A DNA stretch of 64,000 nucleotides, taken from the NCBI GenBank assembly GCA_947561715.1, contig OX387197.1:5577001-5641000 (forward strand). The letters run 5' to 3'. The position numbers were made by a program, and so were the translations under genes. Source of the DNA: Ascidia mentula. Its lineage: Eukaryota > Chordata > Ascidiacea > Phlebobranchia > Ascidiidae. Within the stretch, counting starts at the first letter, position 1, and each line of letters opens with the position of its first letter. This document shows, one piece after another, positions 1-24,661 of the stretch. The notes under the pieces were generated by a model that ran no database searches, was not told where the DNA came from, and saw only the letters and a program-made list of their open reading frames with translations.

Positions 1-690
1 ATTGTATCACAAAAACAAGAAAACACAGTAAATCAAAAATCTACAAAAACAAGTACAAGAAAGCCAATTAAACCCAACAACAACAGTGCTAAACAAATCA
101 AGCGTATTTGTAATACCACAAACTCTGTAGCAAAAATATAGATCGAAATCACAGCGTGCAGAACAAACATATTATCAATACCATTGTACAGTGGATACAA
201 AAGCAGCAAAAATATTTCTCTGAATGTTGGACTGACAGATTTGGGCGTACAGTGGTTTATAGATAAGGCACCCTTAATTAATCAAACAAGTCGGCCACGC
301 TTTCTTGCTCGATCTTGCGGTTAAAGGCGTCAATTTTCAGATTTTCTTCTTTCAGATAAGCATCTATGAACCTGTAGAGTGCAAATCCTGTTAAACAATG
401 GCAAAAACTAAACTTAGTTCGTTTAGGGCCACAAAGTCCCTGTTTCGCAAACACCTGCCCGTTTACGGTAAACGCAGATTGTAAATGCCGCAATTTGTTC
501 AAGTGAAATATGATTCTTCTTAGTTGATTAGAAGGTACTGATAAGCATACAAAATCTCTTCTTGATAATTCAACACTGTACTGTTAAAACAATTAAACAC
601 ACGAAACTTCAAAAACAATGGCATCAGTACCAACGGCTTATCAAGCTATATTTAATACAGAGCTTATATTGTTTTATTATTGGTAACTCT

Positions 691-765
691 TAGGCTACCC
701 CTGAATGGGTCACATAGAAATTTCTCTCAAAATGGGGTCGCGGAACAAAAACTTTGAGAAGCCCT
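691..765 (-). mobile_element. hAT-like transposon end
   Basis: Read on the minus strand this starts CAGGGCTTCTCAAAGTTTTT and runs into a CGCGACCCCATTTT block. That is the familiar layout of hAT terminal inverted repeats (CAGNG then TTCTCAAA). No transposase or partner end was found nearby, so it is a solo end or a short non-autonomous copy. The rest of 1-1220 shows no convincing gene. Confidence 0.45.
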
Positions 766-1221
766 GGTTTCTATGATGCTGATCTTAGTGGAATTTGAGA
801 AGAAAAAAAGATTAGCTTCCGCTCAAGCTGGACAAATAACCATTACTGTAATAATTTGCATTTAATCAAGGTCACTGGTTTGCCAGCGATGCAACAAAAG
901 TGAACCATCCCTTACTTGTCGATATGTGGATGGTGATAGGATCGGCTGTTGTCCATCAGACTGCAATACTGGGTGCCATTGAAGAAGAAGCCTTCAGGCA
1001 AAGGGTCGGTGCTGTGGGCAGTCTAGGAATAACGACGATGTTGTTAATACTGGCAAGGAAGTAGCTTATATTGACAGTTTTAAAAATCCGAAACCGGACA
1101 AAAAGAGAGTGAAATATGCGAACAGTTTAACCAGTAATGTTTCTATGAGGTATGAAAAAAGAAAGTAGTTATTATAGGAAACAAAACATGCTTTCCCATG
1201 GAACAATTTCGTTTGGGTTGT

Positions 1222-1227
1222 TTTATT
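1222..1227 (-). terminator. Polyadenylation signal AATAAA of the DNAAF9-like gene
   Basis: AATAAA lies on the minus strand about 50 bases past the stop codon at 1275-1277. A second AATAAA overlaps the stop itself (1274-1279) but is probably too close to serve. The call rests on hexamer and spacing only. Confidence 0.45.
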
Positions 1228-1274
1228 AAAAATAGCGGTTAACTATGATGGTCTCGTACCAACCTGTATGGTTT

Positions 1275-14686
<13,412 letters not shown>

Positions 14687-15087
14687 TTTCTTCCAAACAG
14701 CAGGATAATATTTACATATGCCTAACAACACACCAAATAGCAAGCCTGGCAATGTTAAAACAGTACATTAACTAGCCTTGTATCAAACACCATTTGTAAA
14801 TATAAATTTCAAAAAAAACAAATGATCAGTTCTTTTCATACAAAAATTTAAGTTCAAAGATTGCATTTGACACAAGACTGTCAATACAATGAAGGTAATA
14901 ACAAAGTTTCTCTTGTTGGACAAAAAAAGTTCACTGAAGAACGTGATAAATTAAATTAATAATTGATCCCACATCCCAGTATTTGGCATGATTTCAAATA
15001 TGTCAACATAGGCATTGCAAATAAAAATAAGACTGACAACTTACGGGTATTAAACAAAAAATATCCTCTGAAATATGACCAATATAT

Positions 15088-15405
15088 CTATAAACAACCA
15101 ATCCGCTGCAATGTGTTTTCCATTTCTATATGTTCGTGAGTTTCTGATTTCTTTACTTTTAAAACTTTGTCACACTTCTTATTATTAATTTTGCTGTCAA
15201 TGTTAACAATCTTCGCAAGGTCAACAAACTTCTTATCAGAAGTTTCCACTTTCTGGTGATGATTGAGGTTTTTTCGCAGATTTGTTGTGATTGGTTTAGC
15301 CATGCCTTTAGGTCGATTGGGCTTTCCTTTGGACACCTTGAACACACTTGAATTTTTGGACGTTTTAGACTTTTTGGAACTGTTGTTGTTTCTCCTTTTG
15401 TTCAT
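15088..15405 (-). CDS. RBIS: RBIS-like ribosome biogenesis factor (full-length copy)
   Basis: A 105-residue, lysine- and asparagine-rich basic protein, close to the roughly 100 residues of human RBIS (C8orf59), a small nucleolar factor in large-subunit ribosome assembly. The diagnostic block is AKPITTNLRKNLNHHQKVE, then KKFVDL (human: AKPVTTNLKKI, then KAFVNV). It also keeps a C-terminal extension ending in MENTLQRIGCL, comparable in place to the human tail. The ATG sits two bases inside an exon opened by a good acceptor (TAATGCAG, exon from 15407). An untranslated first exon probably ends at the donor AAAAG/GTAAGCC at 15778. It lies about 400 bases upstream of the DNAAF9-like gene on the same strand. 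The family call rests on remembered similarity. Confidence 0.75.
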   Translation of the reverse strand: MNKRRNNNSSKKSKTSKNSSVFKVSKGKPNRPKGMAKPITTNLRKNLNHHQKVETSDKKFVDLAKIVNIDSKINNKKCDKVLKVKKSETHEHIEMENTLQRIGCL

Positions 15406-15777
15406 GTCTGCATTAGACTTTTGTTAATACGCATAAGAATTACAAACAAAAAAATTACAAAAGTACAGAATCGACAAATTGAATAATTCCGTTCTAAGAA
15501 ACAGACTAAAAACTATTGCAGTAATTAATTCTACATTGCTCATGTATGATGGCTAAACAAAATAAATATACTCCAGCCAATATTACCATTTGTGTAAAAT
15601 CGATGTTGCTCGCATTTATCAAGTCACTGCAACATGCAATAGCAGAGCGCTACGAGACTATAGTTGCAAACCTTACATGACATGGCAATGCACCAGATGT
15701 TTTTCAATGCACTGCACGTACTTACTATTCACAATACAAATAGTAAAAACAAAATAAAACAACAGTGAGTGGCTTAC

Positions 15778-15840
15778 CTTTTAATTTTTTTGAAACTTTT
15801 GTCAGCGAAAAAATCAAATCTTTTGATTTTTGAAACGTGA
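15778..15840 (-). other. Probable 5' untranslated exon of the RBIS-like gene
   Basis: On the minus strand this A/T-rich stretch ends AAAATTAAAAG and is followed by the donor GTAAGCC, which pairs with the acceptor before 15407. It contains no start codon in frame with the coding exon. The transcription start is not visible; 15840 is only an approximate left bound. Confidence 0.4.
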
Positions 15841-16514
15841 ATGTAGCTGGGGGTTTGAATAAGTTTGTGAGTCCAGGTACTCTGCTTCGGCGAACCATAG
15901 AAATTAAATCAGCAACACAAGTGGACCGTGTTACTGTGGCATGTTTGTTTGGTGCAGTAAGTATGTATCACGTTTATAATGTTACTAACCTGTATCCTAA
16001 TTGTATTTATATTATTTAGAAGCGGGTTAACATTATTAGGGCAAAGTTTTAATATTGACAGGCGTCCACAAAGTTTTTGTGACTACCGATGGTTATCTAG
16101 GTGGATGAGACAAAGACAGGTGTTTGTACCATCATAGAATACTAATGGTACCATAGAACACTAAAAAGAAAAACACGGATAATCTCCACGCAGAACGATC
16201 CAGGAGAGGTCGATTTAGCCGAACCCAATACTGTTACTTGCGCTGGTAAACAGAACTCCTACCGTTTGACCAGATGATAAAAACCTATAGGCTACCTTCT
16301 ACCTTTGTTCTGCTTTGTGTTGTTCTATGTGTCTATCAAGTTAGGCACAGATGTCATAAATTTCAAAACAAAACTAAAGAACGCCACAAAGGAAACCCAA
16401 AACATATCCCACAAACCCAAATTTATTATAACACCAATACAACACGACGAGTGAAATGGTTCATAGCATTTTCACGAAAAAGCATATAGAACAAATAAAT
16501 ATATTCATTTTTCT

Positions 16515-16717
16515 CTAAAGCACGATTTTAAAGTCATCGACGCTTTTGTTCAATGCTCCTACTTTCTTGTAATCGTTGAGGTTGTTGTTCAAGTTTGTTG
16601 TGATAGGTTTTGTCATTCTTTTTCCACCCCAAACACAACGGAGTTCTTCAAAGATTTCCCCTTTCTGGGACCAGCGCTGGTTTTCACACCAGGCTTGTTG
16701 TTTCTCTTTCTTGTCAT
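16515..16717 (-). pseudogene. Second RBIS-like copy, frameshifted
   Basis: This copy is nearly the same DNA as the open copy at 18101-18304 and encodes the same MTKPITTNLNNNLNDYKK core. From the matched ATG (16715-16717) the frame stays open for 34 codons to VEKE and then meets TGA. The plus-strand copy reads GAAATGACA there and this one reads GAATGACA, so one A is missing. The second half is open only in another frame, to TAG at 16515-16517. Both halves keep RBIS-like residues, so decay looks recent. A sequencing error in the A run or use of an alternative start cannot be excluded. Flanking DNA is also homologous to the other copy. Confidence 0.65.
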
Positions 16718-17639
16718 TTCTACACGAAGTGTTCATTAATGAGTTTGAAAATTATCAAAAAATTTGTGTATCTCGATCTGTCAATAAATTAGGAAATAAC
16801 TTAAAACAACACATTTCACGCCTTCATGTTCTACAAAGTAATATAAATAAGTTATAAATAGGTTGTAGGCTTGTGGCACCACGCATTTTTCCTGGAACGC
16901 GGGACGGAAATAATGCAGGCAGAGTTAAAAAGCTTTCCTGTATAGGCCCAACAGCCTTCTTCTGACACTTCGTTATAAAAAACGCCTTTGTAAATCTTGT
17001 CACGCAGAGTTTATTATTTCTCATCATCGCGCTGCTACGCACGCGCGCCCTTTTGGTAATTAGCTCGCTGTAATTCAGTCATAAAGTGTTTCAATTCTGT
17101 TTGAATACGTTACCATCGCTTTTTTTCGCCACCAGATAATGCAACGTGTCTTTCGATTGATAAAAAAGTCTGCTAACGGAGTCAAAGTTAGTAGCAGAAG
17201 CAGACTTGGTTTCAGTCATAGCAGCCGAGCGATTACTAACTGAACACTGCAGGCTGTGTTGTATTAACACAAACACTTTTTTGGTTTACATACCGGACAG
17301 CGACAAGCATTTTTTATTATAATATTTGTCAATTAACCTAAGATTTTTTTAATTGGTATAGTTTAAATTATTGATACGGTTCACGTATTCTACAAAGAAA
17401 AAAGACCCGTATTCGCACAGATCTGTTATTACAATAACTTTGTAAGTGCACGACCAAGAGTTTCTATGACTCGACAAGGGTGTGTACTTAAACATACAAC
17501 GTTTATTCGACATCCAGGAACATAACTAGTACACGTGTAGGCTACGAACTGTCAAGTGATAGCCTGCACAGAATTTGATTTTCTGCTCTACTCGTTGGTG
17601 TCTCAGCAACATTTACAGGCAAGTCTTTTATTGTTCATT

Positions 17640-17905
17640 TATTTTCTTTGGTTGCTGCTTGTTTGTTGCAATTTTTTACTTCCACTATGATCGATTTTAC
17701 AATGAAAAAGTCCAGTTGTCTGGTATAACAACCCATAGGCCTATGCGGCAATAAAGCCTTTATGTGAGAATTATTTTCTTTGGTTGCTGCTTAATTGTTG
17801 TAATTTTTGAAATATTTTTACTGCCAGCATGATCATTTTGCAATGAAAAAGTTGAGTTGTCTGGTATGACAACCCATACGCGTCAATAAAGCCTTTGTGT
17901 GGAAA
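17640..17905. repeat. Two-copy tandem duplication, about 132 bp per unit
   Basis: Both units begin ATTTTCTTTGGTTGCTGCTT (17640 and 17773). Both continue with a CAATGAAAAAGT block, TCTGGTAT-ACAACCCATA and CAATAAAGCCTTT. They lie in the spacer between the RBIS-like arms, just upstream of the plus-strand copy. Each unit carries an AATAAA, so they could be old transcript ends. No coding potential is seen. Confidence 0.7.
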
Positions 17906-18100
17906 CTATCAGCAATGAGTTAGTTTGGTCTACATGCAGAGTTTGTGACAATATAACAAGGCTTACAATCTGTTTGTATCACTTTGTAGGTCTCGAGGCA
18001 TGGCATGGGATGTGTTGTTTTTCAATTTTAATGACTGATCGATATACACTATGTTTTTGATAATTTTCCATCTCATAATTTCCTAACACTCCGTGTAGAA

Positions 18101-18304
18101 ATGACAAGAATAAGACACAACAAGCCTGGTGTAAAAACCAGCGTTGGTCCCAGAAAGGGGAAATCTTTCAAGAACTCTGGTGTGTTTGGGGTGGAAAAAG
18201 AAATGACAAAGCCCATCACAACAAACTTGAACAACAACCTCAACGATTACAAGAAAGCGGAAGCATTGAACAAAAGCGTCGATGACATTAAAATTGTTGT
18301 TTGA
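18101..18304 (+). CDS. Third RBIS-like copy, short and open
   Basis: A 67-residue basic protein with the RBIS core MTKPITTNLNNNLNDYKK and NKSVDD. It lacks the C-terminal extension of the copy at 15088-15405, ending in IKIVV right after the core. The ATG follows a CGTGTAGAA context shared with the 16.5-kb copy. A possible 5' exon starts after an acceptor (CACTTTGTAG) at 17990 and carries several short upstream ATGs. A clean AATAAA follows at 18333-18338, which favours an expressed gene. Whether this shortened protein still works in ribosome assembly is unknown. Confidence 0.6.
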   Translation: MTRIRHNKPGVKTSVGPRKGKSFKNSGVFGVEKEMTKPITTNLNNNLNDYKKAEALNKSVDDIKIVV

Positions 18305-18332
18305 GAATAAGTAATAATTTGTGTAAAAATGA

Positions 18333-18338
18333 AATAAA
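18333..18338 (+). terminator. Polyadenylation signal AATAAA after the third RBIS-like copy
   Basis: AATAAA lies 29 bases past the TGA at 18302-18304, on the coding strand. Confidence 0.5.
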
Positions 18339-21300
18339 TAATTTCAATGGTTGTGTTGCATTGGTGGTATAATTAATTTGAGCATGTGGGATATGTTGCG
18401 GGTTTCAAGTGGCGCTCTGCAGTTTTGTAACGAAATTTAAGCTCATAACAACGGCGCCTGACCTGATGTACACGCAGAACAACGCTTAAGCAGCTGTTTG
18501 GTGACAGGCTATAATTATCGCTTTGATTCGATGGTTCACTCAATGGTTCTTGCCTTATTTTTCGCAGAAAATCCACTCATGTGCCAGATCGGTATCCGCA
18601 AAAAAATTGATGTTATAAAAGTATCCTTTCAAATTTTGGTATGCAGATAGTAAAGCATGCATTAACTCTTTAAATGTTGTAAACATAGATTAACGACGAT
18701 TGAAAAAACACCGAACTTTTTGTCCTGTGTTTTCACTTTATAGTATTTAGTGTAAGGGGTGGGGGCTATTATGGCTTTGTTGAGTAAAAATTAGGAATTC
18801 CAAAGTTTGAAAAAGTGTATTTAAACACTTCTGCTGCATTGGTTGTTCTTCCGTCTAATATTTGTTACATATCGTGTGATAATGCAAACTCCAAACGAAG
18901 CAGTCATCAAATCAAATAAAGAAATAAGAAACAGAAGATATAACCAAGTAGATAACGCAGTATTGTTTCATATGATCGCTTGATTGGCAGCATCACCCCA
19001 CTGCCCCGGTCCTTATTTGGCGATCGATCGTATCAAGATCATTATAGGTTTACGCAGCACAGGGATAACGTGGCTGATCCAGGAAGGCTGCAAATCTTTC
19101 AAGGAGATGTTTATATGTATCATACTTAAGCTTACTATTATGTCAAGTACTTATTGTGCAGATTGTTTGGACTCAGCAAGTGTCACCATGTAACCAAACA
19201 TTCCACACACATATAGCTTGCAGTCAAATCATGCCAACATTACATAATACGAAGATAAAGCTATTGTGGGAGTTGCGAGATGCACTTTTTACAGTTGTTA
19301 ATACACCAAAATGTATAATAAAACGTATAAACCAACTTTTGGGGTCTAGGCATCAACAAACCCAATCGTTTGATAAATATGACGACTTTACCACGTTTCT
19401 AAGTCAAACAACCAAAAAGGCAGCAGCAGGCATCAACAAATCCAATACAAATCGAAAAAGTGGTCAGCGTACGTTTCGCAATCATACGCATTGTTAAGTC
19501 ACAGCCGAGGCCACAAAGTTAGTGGCGGGAACGCACAATAAACAACTTAACAAGCCTCGGTATTACGTCCTATTTAAGCGCCGAACGTCTCACAAGGCGG
19601 AATTCCTGCTGTAAAACGCGACATCAGTATTGGAACCAAGTCAGTTGAATTTTAGGGAAAGTTCCTGCACAAACTTATTTTTGTCAGAGACATAAACAAC
19701 AAACAAACAAACATTCAAACCCTTGGGGAACCGGCACAATTCTTGCAATCGTCAATCGTCGCCATAGTAACAAGTGCATCCATCTACAGCATACTCAACT
19801 CAAGTTTCCGACGTCCGCCACGAGACTGGCGTCACTGTGCTGCAGGTAAAGATTGGCTAAAAGTGCATTGGTTTGGAATGCGTGTAGCGCAGTGGTAACT
19901 CCTTTTCACAAAGAAATTTTCAAGGAATATATGAACTAAACACCAAAACGAAAACTTACCAATAAGAAAAACGTCTGGAAGTGTACGTATGGCTTTGGTG
20001 TGGAAAAAATTGTGGCATATTAAACAACGACACTATAATAATAAACGTGTTTTCCTTTTTCTAGGTCAGCTAGAAGTCCAGTAAAAGATATCACGATTTA
20101 CAAATTTTATATTTTTTAGTTGTGTGCACTGACAAGAAACATGACAGATAAACTTCAGTGTTCGTCTGCTGTTACTTTTCATGCAATCAAAACTACATCG
20201 CTGAGGTAAAAGAGCACACCAAAGTCAAGTAGTTGCCAGACGCGTTAGTTGCCATTAGTTCAAGATGTTGTTCTTCACCTAAACATAAATATTCGTTTTG
20301 GTGCTTGGTATCCTACTTTTTTCATTCTACAATTTCTGTTTTGCTCAGACGTATTTTGTTTTTATTAAACTCCCATCTAAACCAATTCATTTTCCGGGAC
20401 TCTTTACCTTTATCATTGTGACGTCAGACCCATTGTTAACGCTTGGTCGGAGTGATCAATACCAATCATTAGTCAACACATGGCGACAATGTAAATGGAT
20501 TTCGTTACACAGTGGCATCAAAGAGCAGTTAAAAAAAGTATTGTGGAACACAACTCACCACTGAACTAACGCAGTAACCTCGCAACTTTACAAGCCCCAA
20601 ACCAGAGAAATGCTTCCGCACACTGCACCAAATAAAGTAAAGACAACACGTTTTGCCAAAGCATATTGAACAATTGCTATTATTACGTCATATAACTGTT
20701 TAAGAGCTGCATAGAACAAACTTTTAACCCTGTTCCTTTCTCCGACGTCATCGTGGCTTGTCGTGGAGATGTAATGAGGTGCAACCACGAGTGCAGTTGT
20801 TCTGCTCTATGTTTTTGGATTTTTGGAAACGTTAAAGCGTCTGCTCGGTGACTTCAACATTCAGATTTTTGAACGGTCGGTCGTTGGTCCACGTTGCTTT
20901 GTGTCACACCCGAAAGGCCGCGTGGATGACAAGCTCGACACGAGGGGTGTGGATTACAGCATTCAAACGTTGTATTTTTGTTGAGGAAACGGAAACTCTC
21001 GCTTGGGCGAAACCCCCTTCACACTTGCAAAAATTTCCGTCACGTGATGCTGATGAGTGCGCCTGTTTGTCCTTTTGTAACTTTGTAAAGTTTCACCGAC
21101 TGTCTTGGGGAAAGCCAATCGCGTTGCCGAACGTGGACAATGAATACCGGGATATCAAATGGACGTTTTTTCACCGCACTTGATTTACTCCCAAAAATTC
21201 TGAGCATTAACGCAAACTTGAAATTTAATCAAAAAAGTCCAACCACTGCGATGGTTACACTGTGCCGCAGCCAAAGACACTAAACCTACTCGAAAATTTT

Positions 21301-22391
21301 ATTATTACCGCAATGTTAAATCAAGATTCTTTTCCAGGTTGTAGTTCGAGATTGTATTTGTTATTACCACACCTCACACACACACGTGGTTTGGCAACCG
21401 TGGCCCACACATGAAGAAAATGATCCAAAATATATACGGTAACCCCTGTCACGACGAACCCACAATTTCTTCAGGTGAATGCGGTGTCGCTTCTATACCT
21501 TCCGGATTATCCGAATCTTATTTGAAGTCTGCATGCTAGGTGGCGGCATCACTTAACATATTAGATACGCTATCCTCGACTTCTTGCGCAATAAACCAAA
21601 TCGTAAAATTACCCCCGCCTTGGTTCCTCTTTGATTTTGGTCGCTTTGTCCATAAAACTATTTAACTCGAGACTATTTTAGAAAACGCTGCGGCCATGGC
21701 TGTGTTACTAAATACGGTGTGTATAGCAAATAACAGTTTCGTCGTATACTGCTTTGTCTGTTTCGCGGTTTGTTATTTTGTAATTAGAAATGCAGATAGA
21801 TTCTAGTAGGGTGGCTATCCCGTACGTTTACCCATGCATTGTGTAAGCACAGCATAAAATTGGCTCACTATGACTGTTTTTTGCTGGAATCCATGGAGTG
21901 ACTGCTAGTAGTTGGCGATCAGTGTTAACAACAGGCGGTGCTTTTTCATAATGTTATGACTGTAAATACAAACCCTGCTTTAAAGTAAATTGCACTGCAG
22001 TTACGCGATTTTAGGTATGAGAGTTGAAAAGTGTTTTGAAATCGTAACTTTAAACAGACAGACGACTTGGGATTATTAATAATAATTTGTGCTAATCCGT
22101 TACTGAATCTCTGTTAGCCATATAGAGACAACAGGCAATTTAAAGAAATCAAACTCTCATTTCTAATAAGCTGTGATTTAAATTATTTAACGTGTTGTAG
22201 CCACAAGGTAGGTGATCTATATGGTGCCTATTTAGATACATTTGTGATTTATACAGATATGGCTTATATAGTTACAATAAAAGGCTCACTTATACGAAAG
22301 TATCAATCACATTAACTTAAAATCCAAGGAAACGACTCGCCACGGTTTACTGAAACGACCTGAAAAAGGTTTCCCTTGTAGCGTAGACGTT

Positions 22392-22552
22392 CGCCCCGCA
22401 TGTTCCGTCAATTGAACTGGGTCAACGTGATACAACCTTTGTGCTCTACAAGTCTCGTCTTTCTTGTAAAAACATTGTTTTCCTGCAAGACCTACAACCT
22501 CTCCATAATTGCCGTCTCCAGACTAATTGGCTGTCGTCCTGCAGAATGGGAC
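22392..22552 (+). other. Possible orphan coding exon, unrecognised
   Basis: After a possible acceptor (GTAGCGTAG) this frame reads APHVPSIELGQRDTTF, stays open through NWLSSCRMGQ and ends at a possible but weak donor (CAAG/GTTCAC). The composition looks protein-like, but I find no partner exons and no family match. It may be chance. Confidence 0.2.
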
Positions 22553-23296
22553 AAGGTTCACCAACTAAGTATATTTGGTTTGGGTTTGTTCAGGTGTTGT
22601 GTATTAGCGAAAAGGTTTATGTTCTTCTCGCAGAACGTGATTAAAAATTGCTTGAATCTAATTAAAATCTCGATTTTGTTGCGGCATGACTTCACAGTTT
22701 GGTCTCGGCTTTGGGATAATCGTTAATGTTTGAACGGAAGCGGCTTGATTCGGCCTAACGATCCAGACAATTGGGTTTTGCTTAGCGTTCGTAAGTGGTA
22801 GAAGCCGAACTCATTATAATGTGATTCTCATTCAACCAGAATTGGTATGCGTGTCATGATTCGCGTACATTTAAAATTAACAACATGTTTCGGTCTCTTT
22901 CCAAAGTGCGCCATTGCGTCAGGCGAAAAAATAATGTGACGTCAGCGCCCCGTGACCGCCAGTCAGTTCAGTAAAACTTCGACAGGGACGGTTGCATCAC
23001 TCACGGTATTTTGTAAGCACGTGCGGCGTGTTGTGTCTACGTGGCCCGGAGGTTACATATATATGCACAACTCCGTCATGAAACATTGCAGAACAAGCGA
23101 TTTTGTTACGGCTTGCGCTGGAATAGTGGTAAAAGTCAGATACTACAGCTGGTGCAAAGGTAGTTCGGTTTAGTGAAATAGAAGTGAAAAATTGCGTGAA
23201 GTGGTCGAAGTGGTTGTTTTACACAAAATAATAAAATTAAATATGTTAGCAGAAAAGTAGTGATATAAGGACGGTTTGGGCAATACACAAAAATTC

Positions 23297-23332
23297 CAGT
23301 CGAGAGCATAGCCAAGGCCATGCTCTCGACTG
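23297..23332. repeat. Perfect 13-bp inverted repeat with 10-base loop
   Basis: CAGTCGAGAGCAT (23297-23309) is the exact reverse complement of ATGCTCTCGACTG (23320-23332). It sits about 50 bases before a hAT-like end and may be part of a non-autonomous element or a stem-loop RNA. The loop is AGCCAAGGCC. Confidence 0.6.
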
Positions 23333-23379
23333 CCAAGTCCATTTGGCCGAGTGTAGCAACTCTAGACGCAATAATTGGA

Positions 23380-23425
23380 CAGAGGTCCCCAACCACCGAG
23401 CGATGAACCGATACTGGTCCGCATA
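23380..23425 (+). mobile_element. hAT-like terminal sequence
   Basis: CAGAGGTCCCCAACCACCG, then an ACTGGTCCGC block, follows the layout of a common hAT terminus (CAGGGGTCCCCAACC, then CCGGTCCG). No matching opposite end was identified. Confidence 0.45.
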
Positions 23426-24661
23426 GAAGAACAATGTTTTGATCGTATATTAATGATGCAACGTGCTCTATACATGTATGCATTAAGTTGGTATTAGTTT
23501 TTGCTCTTATTGGCAATTCCCTTTGCAAGTTAATCTAGTTGCGAAAATGGTGATCACGCAGCGCATTTAAAACAATTTCGCAGCAATATTTACTTGTCAA
23601 CTGAATAATTGCGACAACGTAATATCAACGTCAGTCATACCTGAGTGAGGCTTTCGTCATGTTGGGAGAAACAAAGTTCGCGCAAATTTTGTAGTTCTCT
23701 GGAGTTGAACTCACCCACAACAAGGCAAGCGCCACGCGTCATGCTTTTCAAACATAATTAGCATGTGCTAAAATAGCCACCAGACGTATAATCATTCCTC
23801 GATTCCTCGTTGGGCTTTTCGTGTTTGCTAATAACTTTCCGCAAGAACTTGCCATTAGTTTTTTTTTATGGTAAACTACATGCAAATCATTGCAGTCGGA
23901 ATGGGAAATGGCGGCGTACAAATGACGTTTGTCGCGATCGTGTTAAAGACGTTTATTCTTTAACATTTTGCAGGTTGAAGTATGGTTTGTGGTAAACACA
24001 GTGCAAGGTTGTGAAGCAGAAATACTTGAATTCAGGATTAAAAAATAATCACGATCTAACGAAGAACTTTCCGATACAACCGTATTCTTTATGAAATCAG
24101 CCGTTTATAAACTCATTAAGTTTATGTCCATTAAACCAATTCCGCGGGATATTAAGCACAATGTCTGATAGGAGCCATAAATGGAAAGTCCGGAGGGATC
24201 CTTTTAAATAGGCCCTTATGATTACCGCTTTAAAGAGTTTTACGCGTTGTCCGCGCGTCAATTCCTTTTCGCTTACGGCAAGTCGCCAAAGTTATGTAAG
24301 TCATTCCGTACTACATCAAAATCAATGTTTCTTAGGTAATTTGCTAAACATAGCTTTTACCTAACGTGGTTGTTGATGTCTGCTATATAATTCATACGTT
24401 ACCCTTTGAACCACGGACAACTCCACAAAAGAGAAGTGATTGTCGGCAGACATTTACGTTGTGTACGAAGTGCTGCGGGACTAAATCAAAAATATTTACC
24501 TTTGAACTTCACAGAAACAGCGTTAGATAAAAACGAGGCGTTTTGATTGTTTGTTTTTAATAAGTAACCAATATTTGTTAGTGTTTGATAGGTGATGTTA
24601 TAAAACAGTTTAATAGTGGCACGCTGTGAACAAAAAGGTTGAAGTTACACTAAAGACAAAA

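Larger units (their letters stand above)
16270..18500. repeat. Divergent inverted duplication carrying two RBIS-like copies
   Basis: The left arm (about 16270-16850) is the reverse complement of the right arm (about 17980-18500). Homology covers the coding part, the 5' side (the ACTTTGTAG acceptor, a GTGTTGTTTT block and TTGATAATTTTC) and at least 190 bases on the 3' side, including a shared GTGGGATATGTT. About 1.1 kb of unrelated spacer lies between the arms. The arms differ by many substitutions and small indels, so the event is not very recent. Antisense open frames at 16274-16489 and 18373-18576 look alike only because the DNA is duplicated. Confidence 0.75.
18505..24660. other. Gene-poor interval, no recognised gene
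   Basis: About 6 kb without a gene I can support. It holds a possible exon at 22392-22552, a perfect hairpin at 23297-23332 and a hAT-like end at 23380. An open frame at 20848-21183 (111 codons) has no recognisable motif. A tRNA A-box-like string (TAGCGCAGTGGTA) near 19887 has no B box after it. Confidence 0.5.

Noticed and set aside
16274-16489. Conserved antisense protein next to the frameshifted RBIS-like copy (similar frame at 18373-18576)
   Set aside because: The similarity is explained by duplicated DNA, and the frames show no motif.
19881-19960. tRNA gene
   Set aside because: An A-box-like TAGCGCAGTGGTA is present, but no B box or cloverleaf closure follows.
20848-21183. 111-codon plus-strand open frame
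   Set aside because: No motif, no splice-consistent neighbours and no familiar family.
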